Assembly (NCBI RefSeq): GCF_009765365.1
Contig: NZ_VTOM01000008.1
Span: forward strand, 62,001-126,000
Direction of reading: 5' to 3'
DNA length: 64,000 bases
Source of the DNA: Antarcticirhabdus aurantiaca
GTDB lineage: Bacteria; Pseudomonadota; Alphaproteobacteria; Rhizobiales; Rhizobiaceae
Below are positions 19,473 through 30,393 of the stretch, in pieces. Both the position numbers and the translations under genes were made by a program. The notes under the pieces were generated by a model. It was given only the letters and a program-made list of their open reading frames with translations, had not been told where the DNA came from and searched no databases. The stretch's first letter is position 1. Each line of letters opens with the position of its first letter.

Positions 19473-20609
19473 ATGAAACCCGGCATCGTCGCTTCCGCAT
19501 CGCTGCACGCCCTGCTGCTCGGCTGGGGCATGGTGTCGTTCACGGCGCCGGCCCCCTTCGAGGTGAGCGAGCCCGCGAGCCTGCCCGTCGACCTCGTCTC
19601 CGTCGAGGAGTTCAGCGAGGCCGTGGCGGGCGACAAATCCGCGCCGCTCGCCGACACCCCGGCACCCACCCCGACCGAGAAGCCCGCGACCCTGCCGATG
19701 CCCGCCGAGAACGTCGGCGAGAACGAGGTCGACCTCGAAACCCCGCCGACGCCGCAGTCGCGGCCCGAGGAGGTGCGCCAGGCGGCCGCGGAAGCCGCGC
19801 CGCCTCCGCCGCCGCCGGAACCCGAGCCCCAGCCGACGCCCGAGCCCCAGCCCGAACCGGAGCCGGTGGCCGAGCCCGTGGCGGAAACGCCGCCACCCCC
19901 GCCCGAGCCTCAGCCGCAGGAGGTCGCCGCGCAGCCGCAGGAGCCGGCGCTGCCGACCAACGTGCCCGTGCCGGTCACCCGGCCGCGCCCGCCCGAGCCC
20001 GTCAAGGTCGCCGAGGCCAAGCCGGAGCCGCCGAAGCCGCAGCCGGAAAAGCCCAAGCCCGAGAAACCGGTCGAGACCGCCGAGCCGAAGCCCGAGACGC
20101 CGGCGGAAAAGCCGAAGCCGGTGGAAACGGCGAAGCCCAAGCCGGAGGCGACCCGCACCGCCGAGCGCGAAACGCGCGGCGAGACCGAGTCGGACTTCAA
20201 CGCCGACGAGATCGCGGCGCTCCTCGACCGGTCGAAGGCGTCCGGCGGCGGCGCCAAGCGCTCCGAGGCGCCGGCCGCCGCGGGCGCCTCGCGCACCACC
20301 GGCGTCAAGCTGTCGCGCGGCGAGACCGACGCTCTGAACGAGCAGCTTGCCGGCTGCTGGCAGCTTCCGGCCGGCATCGAGGACGCGGCGGGCCTCATCG
20401 TCGTGCTGCGCTTCAACGTCGACGGAGCGGGGAAGCTCAACGGCCAGCCGCAGGTGACCGAGACCAGCGGCAACCGCGCCTTCGACGAGAGCGCCAAGCG
20501 CGCGGTGCAGAAGTGCGACCGGGGCGAGGGGCTGAAGCTGCCGATGGACAAGCTCGACCAGTTCGCCGACTACATCGAGGTCGGGTTCAACCCGAGCGCG
20601 ATGTTCTGA
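19473..20609 (+). CDS. tolA: TolA-like energy-transducing protein
   Basis: A 378-aa TonB/TolA-type protein. It has an N-terminal membrane anchor (ASLHALLLGWGMVSF), a long Pro/Glu/Ala/Lys-rich periplasmic linker at about 60-250, and a C-terminal domain with CWQLPAGIEDAAGLIVVLRF and NRAFDESAKRAVQKC. The linker is proline-rich instead of the Ala/Lys helix of E. coli TolA. Function is inferred from place in the operon, directly after tolR (20-base gap) and before tolB. Confidence 0.92.
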   Translation: MKPGIVASASLHALLLGWGMVSFTAPAPFEVSEPASLPVDLVSVEEFSEAVAGDKSAPLADTPAPTPTEKPATLPMPAENVGENEVDLETPPTPQSRPEEVRQAAAEAAPPPPPPEPEPQPTPEPQPEPEPVAEPVAETPPPPPEPQPQEVAAQPQEPALPTNVPVPVTRPRPPEPVKVAEAKPEPPKPQPEKPKPEKPVETAEPKPETPAEKPKPVETAKPKPEATRTAERETRGETESDFNADEIAALLDRSKASGGGAKRSEAPAAAGASRTTGVKLSRGETDALNEQLAGCWQLPAGIEDAAGLIVVLRFNVDGAGKLNGQPQVTETSGNRAFDESAKRAVQKCDRGEGLKLPMDKLDQFADYIEVGFNPSAMF

Positions 20610-20740
20610 GGCGATCCGTCGCCGCGCGTCGCCCGGCTTCCGCCGCTTTCGGCGGGCCTTGAGGGCGGCAGGATTTGCAGTGAATAGCGGGGAGAGGCGC
20701 GGCCGGGCCGGCCTTCATCCCCGTGACGAGGACCGACCCG

Positions 20741-22054
20741 ATGATGAAGCTCGCCCGTATCTGTCTTGCCGTGACGGCCCTTCTGGGCGCCGGCGCCCTC
20801 TTGGCGCCGGGCTCGGCACAGGCCCAACTGCGCCTCGACGTCACCCGCGGCAACGTCGCGCCCATGCCGATCGCGCTCGTCGACTTCCTGTCGCGCGACG
20901 GCATCGGCGCCAAGATCTCCGACGTGGTGACGGCCGACCTGAAGCGCTCGGGCCTCTTCGCACCGATCGACGAGGCCGCCTTCATCCAGAAGGACGCCTC
21001 GCCCGACGCGACGCCCCGCTTCGCCGACTGGACCGCGATCAGCGCCCAGGCGCTCGTCACCGGCCGCGTTACCCCGGAGGCCGATGGGCGCCTGCGCGTC
21101 GAGTTCCGCCTGTGGGACACCTACGGCAACACCCAGCTCGACGGGCAGCAGTTCTACACCAACCCCGAGAACTGGCGCCGCGTCGCCCACATCATCGCCG
21201 ACGCGATCTACGAGCGGCTGACCGGCGAGAAGGGCTACTTCGACACCCGCGTCGTCTTCGTGGACGAGCAGGGCCCGAAGAACGAGCGCCGCAAGCGCCT
21301 CGCCATCATGGACCAGGACGGCGCGAACGTGCGCTACCTGACGGACGGGCGCGACCTCGTCCTCACCCCGCGCTTCTCGCCGAACCGGCAGGAGATCACC
21401 TACATGTCCTTCGGCCAGGCCGAGCCGCGGGTCTATCTCCTGCAGCTCGAGACCGGCCAGCGCGAGATCGTCGGCAACTTCCCCGGCATGACCTTCTCGC
21501 CCCGCTTCTCCCCGGACGGGCAGAAGGTGGTGATGAGCCTCCAGCAGGACGGCAACGCCAACATCTACGCCATGGACCTGCGCTCGCGGGCGACCACACG
21601 CCTGACCTCGACGCAGGCGATCGACACCTCGCCCTCCTATTCGCCGGACGGCGCGCGCATCGTCTTCGAGAGCGATCGCGGCGGGCGTCAGCAGCTCTAC
21701 GTGATGAACGCCGACGGGTCGGGCCAGACGCGCATCTCGTTCGGCGACGGCGCCTACTCGACGCCCGTCTGGAGCCCGCGCGGCGACCTCATCGCCTTCA
21801 CCAAGCAGACCGGCGGCCAGTTCCAGATCGGCGTGATGCGGCCCGACGGCTCGGGGGAGCGCATCCTGACCTCCGGCTTCCACAACGAGGGACCGACCTG
21901 GTCGCCGAACGGGCGCGTCGTGATGTTCTTCCGCGAAGCCCAGGGCGGCGGCGGGCCGAAGCTCTACTCGATCGACCTCACCGGCCGGAACGAGCAGCAG
22001 GTCGCGACGCCGGGCTTCGCCTCCGACCCGGCCTGGTCGCCCTCGCTGGAGTAG
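20741..22054 (+). CDS. tolB: Tol-Pal system translocation protein TolB
   Basis: A 437-aa periplasmic protein with a signal peptide ([26 protein letters not shown]). The N-terminal domain ([17 protein letters not shown]) is followed by a six-bladed beta propeller with repeated blades ([77 protein letters not shown]). A GTG at 20723 would add six residues; the ATG at 20741 leads into the signal peptide and has GAGGA upstream. TolB binds Pal and TolA. A terminator follows. Confidence 0.97.
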   Translation: MMKLARICLAVTALLGAGALLAPGSAQAQLRLDVTRGNVAPMPIALVDFLSRDGIGAKISDVVTADLKRSGLFAPIDEAAFIQKDASPDATPRFADWTAISAQALVTGRVTPEADGRLRVEFRLWDTYGNTQLDGQQFYTNPENWRRVAHIIADAIYERLTGEKGYFDTRVVFVDEQGPKNERRKRLAIMDQDGANVRYLTDGRDLVLTPRFSPNRQEITYMSFGQAEPRVYLLQLETGQREIVGNFPGMTFSPRFSPDGQKVVMSLQQDGNANIYAMDLRSRATTRLTSTQAIDTSPSYSPDGARIVFESDRGGRQQLYVMNADGSGQTRISFGDGAYSTPVWSPRGDLIAFTKQTGGQFQIGVMRPDGSGERILTSGFHNEGPTWSPNGRVVMFFREAQGGGGPKLYSIDLTGRNEQQVATPGFASDPAWSPSLE

Positions 22055-22089
22055 GATCGGCCGCCTTCCGATCGAACGTCTTGAACGTG

Positions 22090-22120
22090 GCGCGCCGGCA
22101 TCACCGGCGCGCTTCTTTTT
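22090..22120 (+). terminator. Intrinsic terminator after tolB
   Basis: GCGCGCCGG-CATCA-CCGGCGCGC, a 9-bp perfect stem, is followed by TTCTTTTT. It ends the ybgC/tolQRAB transcript, so pal must have its own promoter or depend on readthrough. Confidence 0.85.
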
Positions 22121-22272
22121 GCGCTGCCGCGAAGCGGCCCTATTCACTCGCAACGTCAAGGACATGGGCGCGTTCGAACGGCTTCTCGGCCGCCCGCGCT
22201 TTACCCCGTGTTAATCGGCCGCGTGGTAAATGGCTGGTTAGAAAACACCATAACAATCGAAGGAGCTGGTCC

Positions 22273-22848
22273 ATGAGCCAGATCGCCCTGGGTACGGGCT
22301 TGCGCTTCGCCGCGGCTCTGGCCGCTTCGCTTCTGGTCGCGGGCTGCGCCTCGAAGAACCAGGCCCTGCCGAACAATGCCGGCGACCTCGGCCTCGGCGG
22401 GCAGGGCGGCTACGGCGGCGCCGGCGGTGCCGGCGGCTACGGCGCGGGCGGCCCCGGCGGCGTCGCGGGCAGCGCGACCCCCGGCTCGTCGCAGGACTTC
22501 ACCGTCAACGTCGGCGACCGCATCTTCTTCGACACGGACTCGTCCGTCGTCCGCGCCGACGCGCAGCAGACGCTCGACCGCCAGGCGCAGTGGCTGAACC
22601 AGTATCCGAACTACGCCATCACCGTCGAAGGCCACGCCGACGAGCGCGGCACCCGCGAGTACAACCTCGCGCTCGGCGCCCGCCGCGCCGCGGCCGCCCG
22701 CGACTACCTCGCCCGTCGCGGCGTCGATTCCAGCCGCATGCGCACGATCTCCTTCGGCAAGGAGCGTCCCGTCGCGGTCTGCGACGACATCTCCTGCTGG
22801 AGCCAGAACCGCCGCGCCGTCACCGTCCTCGGCGGCGCCGGGTCCTGA
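22273..22848 (+). CDS. pal: Peptidoglycan-associated lipoprotein Pal
   Basis: A 191-aa outer-membrane lipoprotein. The lipobox LVAGC puts the acylated cysteine at residue 25. A Gly-rich flexible segment (about 40-68) precedes the OmpA-like domain with RIFFDTDSSVVRADAQQTL, VEGHADERGTREYNLALGARRA and a closing RRAVTVLGG. The D/R pair in DERGTREYN binds meso-diaminopimelate of peptidoglycan. AGGAGC precedes the ATG. Flanked by terminators on both sides, it looks like a single-gene transcript. Confidence 0.97.
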   Translation: MSQIALGTGLRFAAALAASLLVAGCASKNQALPNNAGDLGLGGQGGYGGAGGAGGYGAGGPGGVAGSATPGSSQDFTVNVGDRIFFDTDSSVVRADAQQTLDRQAQWLNQYPNYAITVEGHADERGTREYNLALGARRAAAARDYLARRGVDSSRMRTISFGKERPVAVCDDISCWSQNRRAVTVLGGAGS

Positions 22849-22878
22849 CCCCGAGGCCGCGAGGCTTCGTTCATCTCG

Positions 22879-22914
22879 CGGGCGCGGCGGACATCCTCCG
22901 CCGCGCCCGTTTTC
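22879..22914 (+). terminator. Intrinsic terminator after pal
   Basis: GGGCGCGGCGG-ACATCCT-CCGCCGCGCCC forms an 11-bp stem followed by GTTTTCC. It separates pal from cpoB. Confidence 0.8.
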
Positions 22915-23108
22915 CGTCCCGGCGGATCGTCCCGGCGTTGCGAGCCGGCAACAGTGTTGCTCCCCGCACGGTTAGGATGACGCAAGCTTCGGGCAAGGCC
23001 CTACTTCCGCCGAACTCGCCCCCACCACACTGATCCCGCTCACACCCTCATGTTCGTCGAGCCGGCCTGCGCCCGGTTCGCGTCGCGCGGGCCGACAGGG
23101 ATCATTCG

Positions 23109-24071
23109 ATGACCAGACCGATGCCGCTCCTCGCCGTTACCGCCTTGGCCGGCGCGCTCTTCGCCGCGACGCCTTCGAACGCCTTCAGCCTCGATGTCGG
23201 CTCGCCCTTCGGCTTCGGTGCCGACACGCCGGCCGCCCCGGCCGAGACGGCGCCGCCCGTGCGCATGGCGCAGGCCGGCGGCGATCCCTTCGTGCGCATC
23301 GACCAGCTGCAGGAAGAGATCCGCTCGTTGAACGGTCGCATCGAGGATCTGTCCTTCCAGATCCTCCAGATGCAGGAAAACATGCGCAAGCAGCAGGAGG
23401 ACAACGAGTTCCGCCTGCAGGAGCTGGAAGGCGGCTCGGGCGGCGGCGGGGGCGGCAATGCCGCTCCGGCTTCGTCCGGCGGCCGGCGCAGCGAGGCGGC
23501 GCCCGCGCCGGCGGGTGGTGCGCGCGCGACGGCCTCGGCCGAGTCGGCCGAGAGCGCCGACCCGATCCGCGACGTTCTGGAGGGCGGGCTCGACGTCGGC
23601 TCTGTCGGCTCGACCCCGCCGGCCGGCGGCGGCCGCGCGGCCGCGCCGGCGCAGTCCTCGCAGACCGTCGCCGCGATCACCCCGGCGGGCGCGGGCGAAC
23701 TCTACGACCTCGCCTACAACTACCTCCTCGCCGGCGACTACCAGCTCGCCGAGGATTCCTTCCGCCAGTATTCCCAGGCCTATCCGACTGCCAAGGACGC
23801 GCCCGACGCGCAATATTGGCTCGGCGAGAGCCAGTTCGCGCAGGGCGAGTTCGCCGACGCGGCCGAGACCTTCCTGAACGCCCAGAAGAACCATCCGAAA
23901 AGCGCCAAGGCGCCGGAGATGATGCTGAAGCTCGGCATGGCGCTGGCCAAGCTCGACAACCGGGAAACGGCCTGCGTCACCTTCGCCGAAGTGTCGAAGC
24001 GCTATCCCGACATCAGCGCCAGCGTGTCCCGCAAGCTCGCGGCCGAAAAGAAGAATTCCCGCTGCGGCTGA
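23109..24071 (+). CDS. cpoB: Cell division coordinator CpoB (YbgF)
   Basis: A 320-aa periplasmic protein with a signal peptide (MPLLAVTALAGALFAATPSNA). Residues about 60-110 are a coiled coil (IDQLQEEIRSLNGRIEDL onward) that would trimerise. A Gly/Ala/Pro-rich linker follows, then C-terminal TPR repeats (ELYDLAYNYLLAGDYQLAED, YWLGESQFAQGEFADAA, MLKLGMALAKLDNRETAC). CpoB links the Tol complex to peptidoglycan synthesis at division. Its stop overlaps the beginning of the tilS frame. Confidence 0.95.
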   Translation: MTRPMPLLAVTALAGALFAATPSNAFSLDVGSPFGFGADTPAAPAETAPPVRMAQAGGDPFVRIDQLQEEIRSLNGRIEDLSFQILQMQENMRKQQEDNEFRLQELEGGSGGGGGGNAAPASSGGRRSEAAPAPAGGARATASAESAESADPIRDVLEGGLDVGSVGSTPPAGGGRAAAPAQSSQTVAAITPAGAGELYDLAYNYLLAGDYQLAEDSFRQYSQAYPTAKDAPDAQYWLGESQFAQGEFADAAETFLNAQKNHPKSAKAPEMMLKLGMALAKLDNRETACVTFAEVSKRYPDISASVSRKLAAEKKNSRCG

Positions 24072-25381
24072 CGCAGGTCTTCGAGGCCGACCCGGCCGAA
24101 CGCCTTCGCGCGGCCCTGTCGCGGCTGCCGCCCAGCGACTCGTCTCGCATTCTCCTCGCTGTATCCGGCGGTCCTGATTCGCTCGCCATGCTGCGCGTCG
24201 CGGCCGGCCTGCTCGAATCGGCGCCCGGCACCGTTCAGTTCTACGTCGCGACCGTCGACCACGGCCTGCGACGGCAAGCGGAAGCGGAGGCCCGCTTCGT
24301 CGCCGCGCGCGCGGCAGACTGCGGCCTGCCGCACGACACGCTGCGCTGGCGGGGATGGCAGGGGCGCGGCAATCTCCAGGCGGAAGCACGCGACGCGCGC
24401 TACCGGCTTCTCGCGGCCCACGCCGCCGCGATCGGCGCGAGCGCCGTTCTCACCGCCCACCACGCCGACGACCAGATCGAGACGCATCTCCTGGCTCGGG
24501 CGCGTGGGGAGGGGGGCTCCGCCCTTGCCGGTATGCGCCCTTGTCGCGATCTCGCGCCGGGCCTGCGTCTTCTTCGCCCTTTCCTTCATCTTTCAGGCGA
24601 CGGCCTGCGCCGTGCGTTGGACAGATCCGGCTGGCGTCCGGTGCTCGACCCGTCGAACCGCGACCCGCGCTTCGCCCGTGCCCGGCTGCGCGCGAACCCC
24701 TTGGATCCCTCCGAGCGGGCAAGCGTCGCCGCCGCGATCGCGCGCCGCGCCGCGGAGCGGGCGGAGGAGGATGCGGCCCTGCGCGCCGCGCTCGATGCCG
24801 TCGAGGCGCGCACCGACGATCTCGGGCGGGTGCGCCTGTCCGCCGAAGGGCTGGCAGGTCGGCCGCCCGAACTCGCGGCTCGCCTCGTCGCCCGCGTCGC
24901 GACGGCCGCCGGCGGCGCGCGCCATGCGCCCGAGCGTGTCGCGGCCTTTCGCCTCGCATCCGAGTTGCGCGGCGGCCGATCGGAGGCCGCGACGCTCAAC
25001 GGCGCGCAGTTCCGACGCCGCGGGGACGTCTGGATCGCGTGCCGCGAATGGGGGCGCACCGGGCCGGCCGAGCTTCGCGGCGAACCCGGCGAGGTTCGGC
25101 TGCTCTTCGACAACCGCTTCGATATCCGCCTGACCAACGACGAGGCACGCGACGGGGCGCTGGTGGTGCCGTTCGGCCGGCTCGGGCGCGGCAGCGAAGC
25201 GGAGCGCACGCTGCCCGTGTTGCTCGACCCGAGTGGCGAGGCCCGCCTCGTTCATCCCGGCGCCGCCGGAAAGGCCGGCCCCGTTTCCGGGCTTCTCGAC
25301 GCCACCTGCCGCGTCGGCTGGCGGCTCTGCGCCGACCTCGCGACGCCGGACGGCAGCGCCGCCGTGCTTCCTTCCGGTTAA
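24068..25381 (+). CDS. tilS: tRNA(Ile)-lysidine synthetase TilS
   Basis: An N-type ATP pyrophosphatase of about 437 aa that changes C34 of tRNA-Ile(CAU) to lysidine so that it reads AUA. The PP-loop SGGPDS is at about residues 33-38, DHGLRRQAEAEARFV and the LTAHHADDQIET strand follow, and the length fits the family. No ATG, GTG or TTG exists in frame between the cpoB stop and the PP-loop. The CTG at 24068 overlaps the cpoB TGA in the usual four-base manner and is the best candidate; CTG at 24062 is the alternative. Confidence 0.88.
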   Translation: MTQVFEADPAERLRAALSRLPPSDSSRILLAVSGGPDSLAMLRVAAGLLESAPGTVQFYVATVDHGLRRQAEAEARFVAARAADCGLPHDTLRWRGWQGRGNLQAEARDARYRLLAAHAAAIGASAVLTAHHADDQIETHLLARARGEGGSALAGMRPCRDLAPGLRLLRPFLHLSGDGLRRALDRSGWRPVLDPSNRDPRFARARLRANPLDPSERASVAAAIARRAAERAEEDAALRAALDAVEARTDDLGRVRLSAEGLAGRPPELAARLVARVATAAGGARHAPERVAAFRLASELRGGRSEAATLNGAQFRRRGDVWIACREWGRTGPAELRGEPGEVRLLFDNRFDIRLTNDEARDGALVVPFGRLGRGSEAERTLPVLLDPSGEARLVHPGAAGKAGPVSGLLDATCRVGWRLCADLATPDGSAAVLPSG

Positions 25382-25498
25382 AGATGACGACGCCATTTCG
25401 CCGCAAAAGCCGGTGAGCCTGTTGGCAAGGCTGAACCGCCCACCTATCTTCGATCCGTGCCGCTGGCGAAGAGCCCGCGTGCCTTCCCAGGACGAGTG

Positions 25499-27442
<1,944 letters not shown>

Positions 27443-27492
27443 GGGGCGTTGCGCCGGCGCAACGGCAGCAGCGCAATCGAAACGATCTCCCG

Positions 27493-27517
27493 AAGGCGGC
27501 CCCCGGGCCGCCTTTTT
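27493..27517 (+). terminator. Intrinsic terminator after ftsH
   Basis: A GGCGGCCC/GGGCCGCC stem followed by TTTTTCG lies 50 bases after the ftsH stop. It separates ftsH from glmM. Confidence 0.85.
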
Positions 27518-27648
27518 CGTATCCATGTGTCGACTTGACAGAGCAAGAAACGGTTCGGCCACCATCCCCGGGTTAAGGGGGGCGGCAGGAAACCCAGGCG
27601 GGTCACGGCCCCCTCAATCCACCAGAATCGGGCGAGGAACCCTCATCC

Positions 27649-28998
27649 ATGGCGCGACGCTACTTCGGCACGGACGGAATCCGCGGCAAGGCCAACCGCT
27701 TTCCCATGACGCCGGAGGTCGCGATGAAGGTCGGCATGGCCGCCGGCATCGCCTTCCGCCGCGGCGAGTACCGCCACCGCGTAGTGATCGGCAAGGACAC
27801 CCGCCTGTCCGGCTACATGCTGGAGCCGGCACTCTGCGCGGGCTTCACCGCCGCCGGCATGGACGTCCTCATGCTCGGCCCGATGCCGACTCCGGCCGTC
27901 GCCATGTTGACCCGCTCCATGCGCGCCGACATCGGGGTCATGATTTCCGCCTCGCACAACCCCTTCGAGGACAACGGCATCAAGCTCTTCGGCCCGGACG
28001 GCTACAAGCTGTCCGACGAGGTCGAGGCCGAGATCGAGTCGCTGCTCGACGAGGACCTCGCCTCGCACCTCGCCACCGGCGACAAGCTCGGCCGCGCCCG
28101 GCGCTACGACGACGGCGGGCGTGACCGCTACATCGAGTTCGCCAAGCGCACGCTGCCGCGCGAGATGAGCCTCGAGGGCCTTCGCGTCGCGATCGACTGC
28201 GCCAACGGCGCGGCTTATCGCGTCGCGCCCGAGGCGCTCTGGGAACTCGGCGCCGAGGTGGTGAAGATCGGCGTCGAGCCGAACGGCACCAACATCAACC
28301 TGAACTGCGGCTCGACCGCGCCCCAGGCGCTCTGCGAGAAGGTGCGCGAGGTGCGCGCCGACATCGGCATCGCGCTCGACGGCGACGCGGACCGCGTCCT
28401 CATCGTCGACGAGCGCGGCACGATCGTCGACGGCGACCAGATCATGGCCGTGATCGCGGAGGCCTGGGCCGCCGACGGGCGGTTGGCGGCCGGCGGCATC
28501 GTCGCGACGATCATGTCCAACCTCGGCCTTGAGCGGTTCCTCCAGGAGCGCCAGCTCCAGCTCGCCCGCACCAAGGTCGGCGACCGCTACGTCGTCGAGC
28601 ACATGCGCGAGCACGGCTACAATGTCGGCGGCGAGCAATCCGGCCACATCGTCCTGTCCGACTTCGGCACCACGGGCGACGGCCTCGTTTCGGCGCTGCA
28701 GGTGCTGGCGACGGTGAAGGCGAGCGGCGGCACCGTTTCGGAGGTCTGCCGCCGCTTCACGCCGGTGCCGCAGATCCTCAAGAACGTTCGCTTCTCCTCC
28801 GGGGAACCGCTCGACGCACCGCGCGTTCAGGAGGCCATCGAAGGTGCGCGCATGCGCCTCGGCAACACCGGCCGCCTGGTGATCCGCCCCTCCGGCACCG
28901 AGCCTCTCATCCGCGTCATGGCGGAAGGGGACGACGCCAACCTCGTCTCGACCGTGGTCGACGACATCGTGGATGCCTTGCGCAAGGCTGCTGCATGA
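27649..28998 (+). CDS. glmM: Phosphoglucosamine mutase
   Basis: A 449-aa alpha-D-phosphohexomutase that interconverts glucosamine-6-P and glucosamine-1-P on the way to UDP-GlcNAc for peptidoglycan and LPS. It begins [14 protein letters not shown]; the phosphoserine loop is [14 protein letters not shown] near residue 102; metal-binding DGDADR is near 244; the sugar-binding GGEQSGH is near 325; and the phosphate loop [12 protein letters not shown] closes the protein. The ftsH-glmM neighbourhood is conserved in alphaproteobacteria. Confidence 0.97.
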   Translation: MARRYFGTDGIRGKANRFPMTPEVAMKVGMAAGIAFRRGEYRHRVVIGKDTRLSGYMLEPALCAGFTAAGMDVLMLGPMPTPAVAMLTRSMRADIGVMISASHNPFEDNGIKLFGPDGYKLSDEVEAEIESLLDEDLASHLATGDKLGRARRYDDGGRDRYIEFAKRTLPREMSLEGLRVAIDCANGAAYRVAPEALWELGAEVVKIGVEPNGTNINLNCGSTAPQALCEKVREVRADIGIALDGDADRVLIVDERGTIVDGDQIMAVIAEAWAADGRLAAGGIVATIMSNLGLERFLQERQLQLARTKVGDRYVVEHMREHGYNVGGEQSGHIVLSDFGTTGDGLVSALQVLATVKASGGTVSEVCRRFTPVPQILKNVRFSSGEPLDAPRVQEAIEGARMRLGNTGRLVIRPSGTEPLIRVMAEGDDANLVSTVVDDIVDALRKAAA

Positions 28999-29016
28999 GG
29001 GGCTGCGCATAGCTCG

Positions 29017-29032
29017 CTAACTGTGCGTTAAC
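29017..29032 (+). promoter_or_regulatory. CtrA-like binding site upstream of the first outer-membrane barrel gene
   Basis: CTAA-N7-TTAAC differs at one base from the CtrA consensus TTAA-N7-TTAAC. It lies 74 bases upstream of the ATG at 29106 and 19 bases after glmM. CtrA is the cell-cycle response regulator of alphaproteobacteria. The match is short, but a full consensus site occurs before the related gene 1.3 kb downstream. Confidence 0.5.
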
Positions 29033-29105
29033 CATCCCCGTTTACCGTGTTCGTCAGAAGTTGCACGGCGTCGTATCGGCGCCCGCGGACACGGAGCAGT
29101 CTGGC

Positions 29106-30113
29106 ATGCGTTCGATTCTTTCAGCGGGAGCGGCCGTCCTGGCGCTCGTCTCGGTCATGGGAGCGGCGCAGGCGGCCGATATCATCGAAGAGCCGCCCGT
29201 CTTCGTCGAGCCGCCCCCGGTCTACGTCGAGAGCGGCGGCTTCTATATCCGCGGCGACGTCGGTTACGCCTTCAAGAGCAAGACGTCCGGCGACTACAAG
29301 TTCTGGAACTGGGGCCACGACGGCAAGCAAAACCACGACGGCTCCTACAACTACGGCTCCGGCGAGATCGACCGCGGCGTCGACGGCATCTTCCACTACG
29401 ACGAGATCAAGCTGCGCGGCGCGGGCACTTTCGGCCTCGGTGCGGGCTATCGCTTCAACGACACCCTGCGCGCCGACGTCACCGTCGACTACATGAAGCA
29501 CGACGTGAAGGGCACGACCGACTGCGCCTACCCGGTCGAGATCGGCTACAATCTCAGCCCGGTAAAGGGCGGCTGCAAGTTCAACGACGACGCCGACGCC
29601 AAGATCTGGACGACGATGGCCAACGTCTACGCCGACATCGGCCGCTTCGGTGTCGTGCGCCCCTATGTCGGCGCGGGCGCCGGCTTCGCGCACGTCAAGT
29701 ACGGCGACATGCGCAACGAGATCTCCTGCGGCGACCAGCCCGGCTGCTTCGGCCGCGAGACCTATGTCGGCTACCACAAGGGCGAGTCGTCCTGGCGCTT
29801 CGCCGCCTCGCTGATGGCCGGCGCCAGCGTCGACATCACCGACAACCTGATCTTCGACGCGGGCTATCGCTACACCCGCATCGAGGACGGCGACGCCTTC
29901 GGCTACGACAGCGAGGACATGAAGTACGGCGCCTCGGGCGTCCAGGGCCGCGACCACGGCTTCGACATCCACACGGTCCGCGCCGGTCTGCGCTACGAGT
30001 TCGGTGGTGGCGGCCTTGGCTTCGGCAAGGGCAAGGGCCCGGTCGAGCAGGCCGCCTTCGAGCCCGCCGCTTTCGAGCCGGCGCCGTTCGAGCCCGCGCC
30101 CGTTTACAAGTGA
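29106..30113 (+). CDS. Outer-membrane beta-barrel protein (Omp25/Omp31-like porin family)
   Basis: A 335-aa protein with a signal peptide (RSILSAGAAVLALVSVMGAAQAAD). After a Pro/Val-rich N-terminus (EEPPVFVEPPPVYVESGG) come alternating strands of a small barrel: FYIRGDVGYAF, GTFGLGAGYRFNDTLRADV, VRPYVGAGAGFAHVKY, SLMAGASVDITDNLIFDAGY and HTVRAGLRYEF. Unusually, the last strand is followed by a tail with FEPA repeats ending PAPVYK, so the barrel does not end on its terminal aromatic residue. The frame starts at 29061, but the ATG at 29106 leads into the signal peptide. Confidence 0.9.
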   Translation: MRSILSAGAAVLALVSVMGAAQAADIIEEPPVFVEPPPVYVESGGFYIRGDVGYAFKSKTSGDYKFWNWGHDGKQNHDGSYNYGSGEIDRGVDGIFHYDEIKLRGAGTFGLGAGYRFNDTLRADVTVDYMKHDVKGTTDCAYPVEIGYNLSPVKGGCKFNDDADAKIWTTMANVYADIGRFGVVRPYVGAGAGFAHVKYGDMRNEISCGDQPGCFGRETYVGYHKGESSWRFAASLMAGASVDITDNLIFDAGYRYTRIEDGDAFGYDSEDMKYGASGVQGRDHGFDIHTVRAGLRYEFGGGGLGFGKGKGPVEQAAFEPAAFEPAPFEPAPVYK

Positions 30114-30160
30114 TCCCCCTCCGGCGCGCGCCGGAGACCTGAACCCGAAACGAACCTGAC

Positions 30161-30196
30161 GCGCCGCGCAGCTCCTTTCCCGGAGCTGCGCGGCGC
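30161..30196 (+). terminator. Strong hairpin after the first barrel gene
   Basis: GCGCCGCGCAGCTCC pairs perfectly with GGAGCTGCGCGGCGC (15 bp) across a short loop. Only TTCG follows, so termination without Rho is uncertain, but it probably ends or stabilises the barrel-gene transcript. Confidence 0.65.
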
Positions 30197-30304
30197 TTCG
30201 CATTCCGCTTCGGCGGGAGATCCGTCCGGGGCCCGCCGGGAGCTTGCGCCAGACCTGCCGAGCTTCGACGTCGCCGATGGTTTCCGCTCGGTGAAGAAAC
30301 GCGG

Positions 30305-30320
30305 TTAATGAGGCGTTAAC
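30305..30320 (+). promoter_or_regulatory. CtrA consensus box upstream of the second barrel gene
   Basis: TTAATGAGGCGTTAAC matches TTAA-N7-TTAAC exactly and lies 74 bases before the ATG at 30394, the same distance as the box before the paralogue. The pairing of site and spacing makes shared control by CtrA plausible. Confidence 0.6.
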
Positions 30321-30393
30321 GGTTGGCGGGCCAAGTTTGGGGCAGAGGCATAGGGCGCCGCGACAGCGCGCCGCCAAACGGGACCGGCCATCC

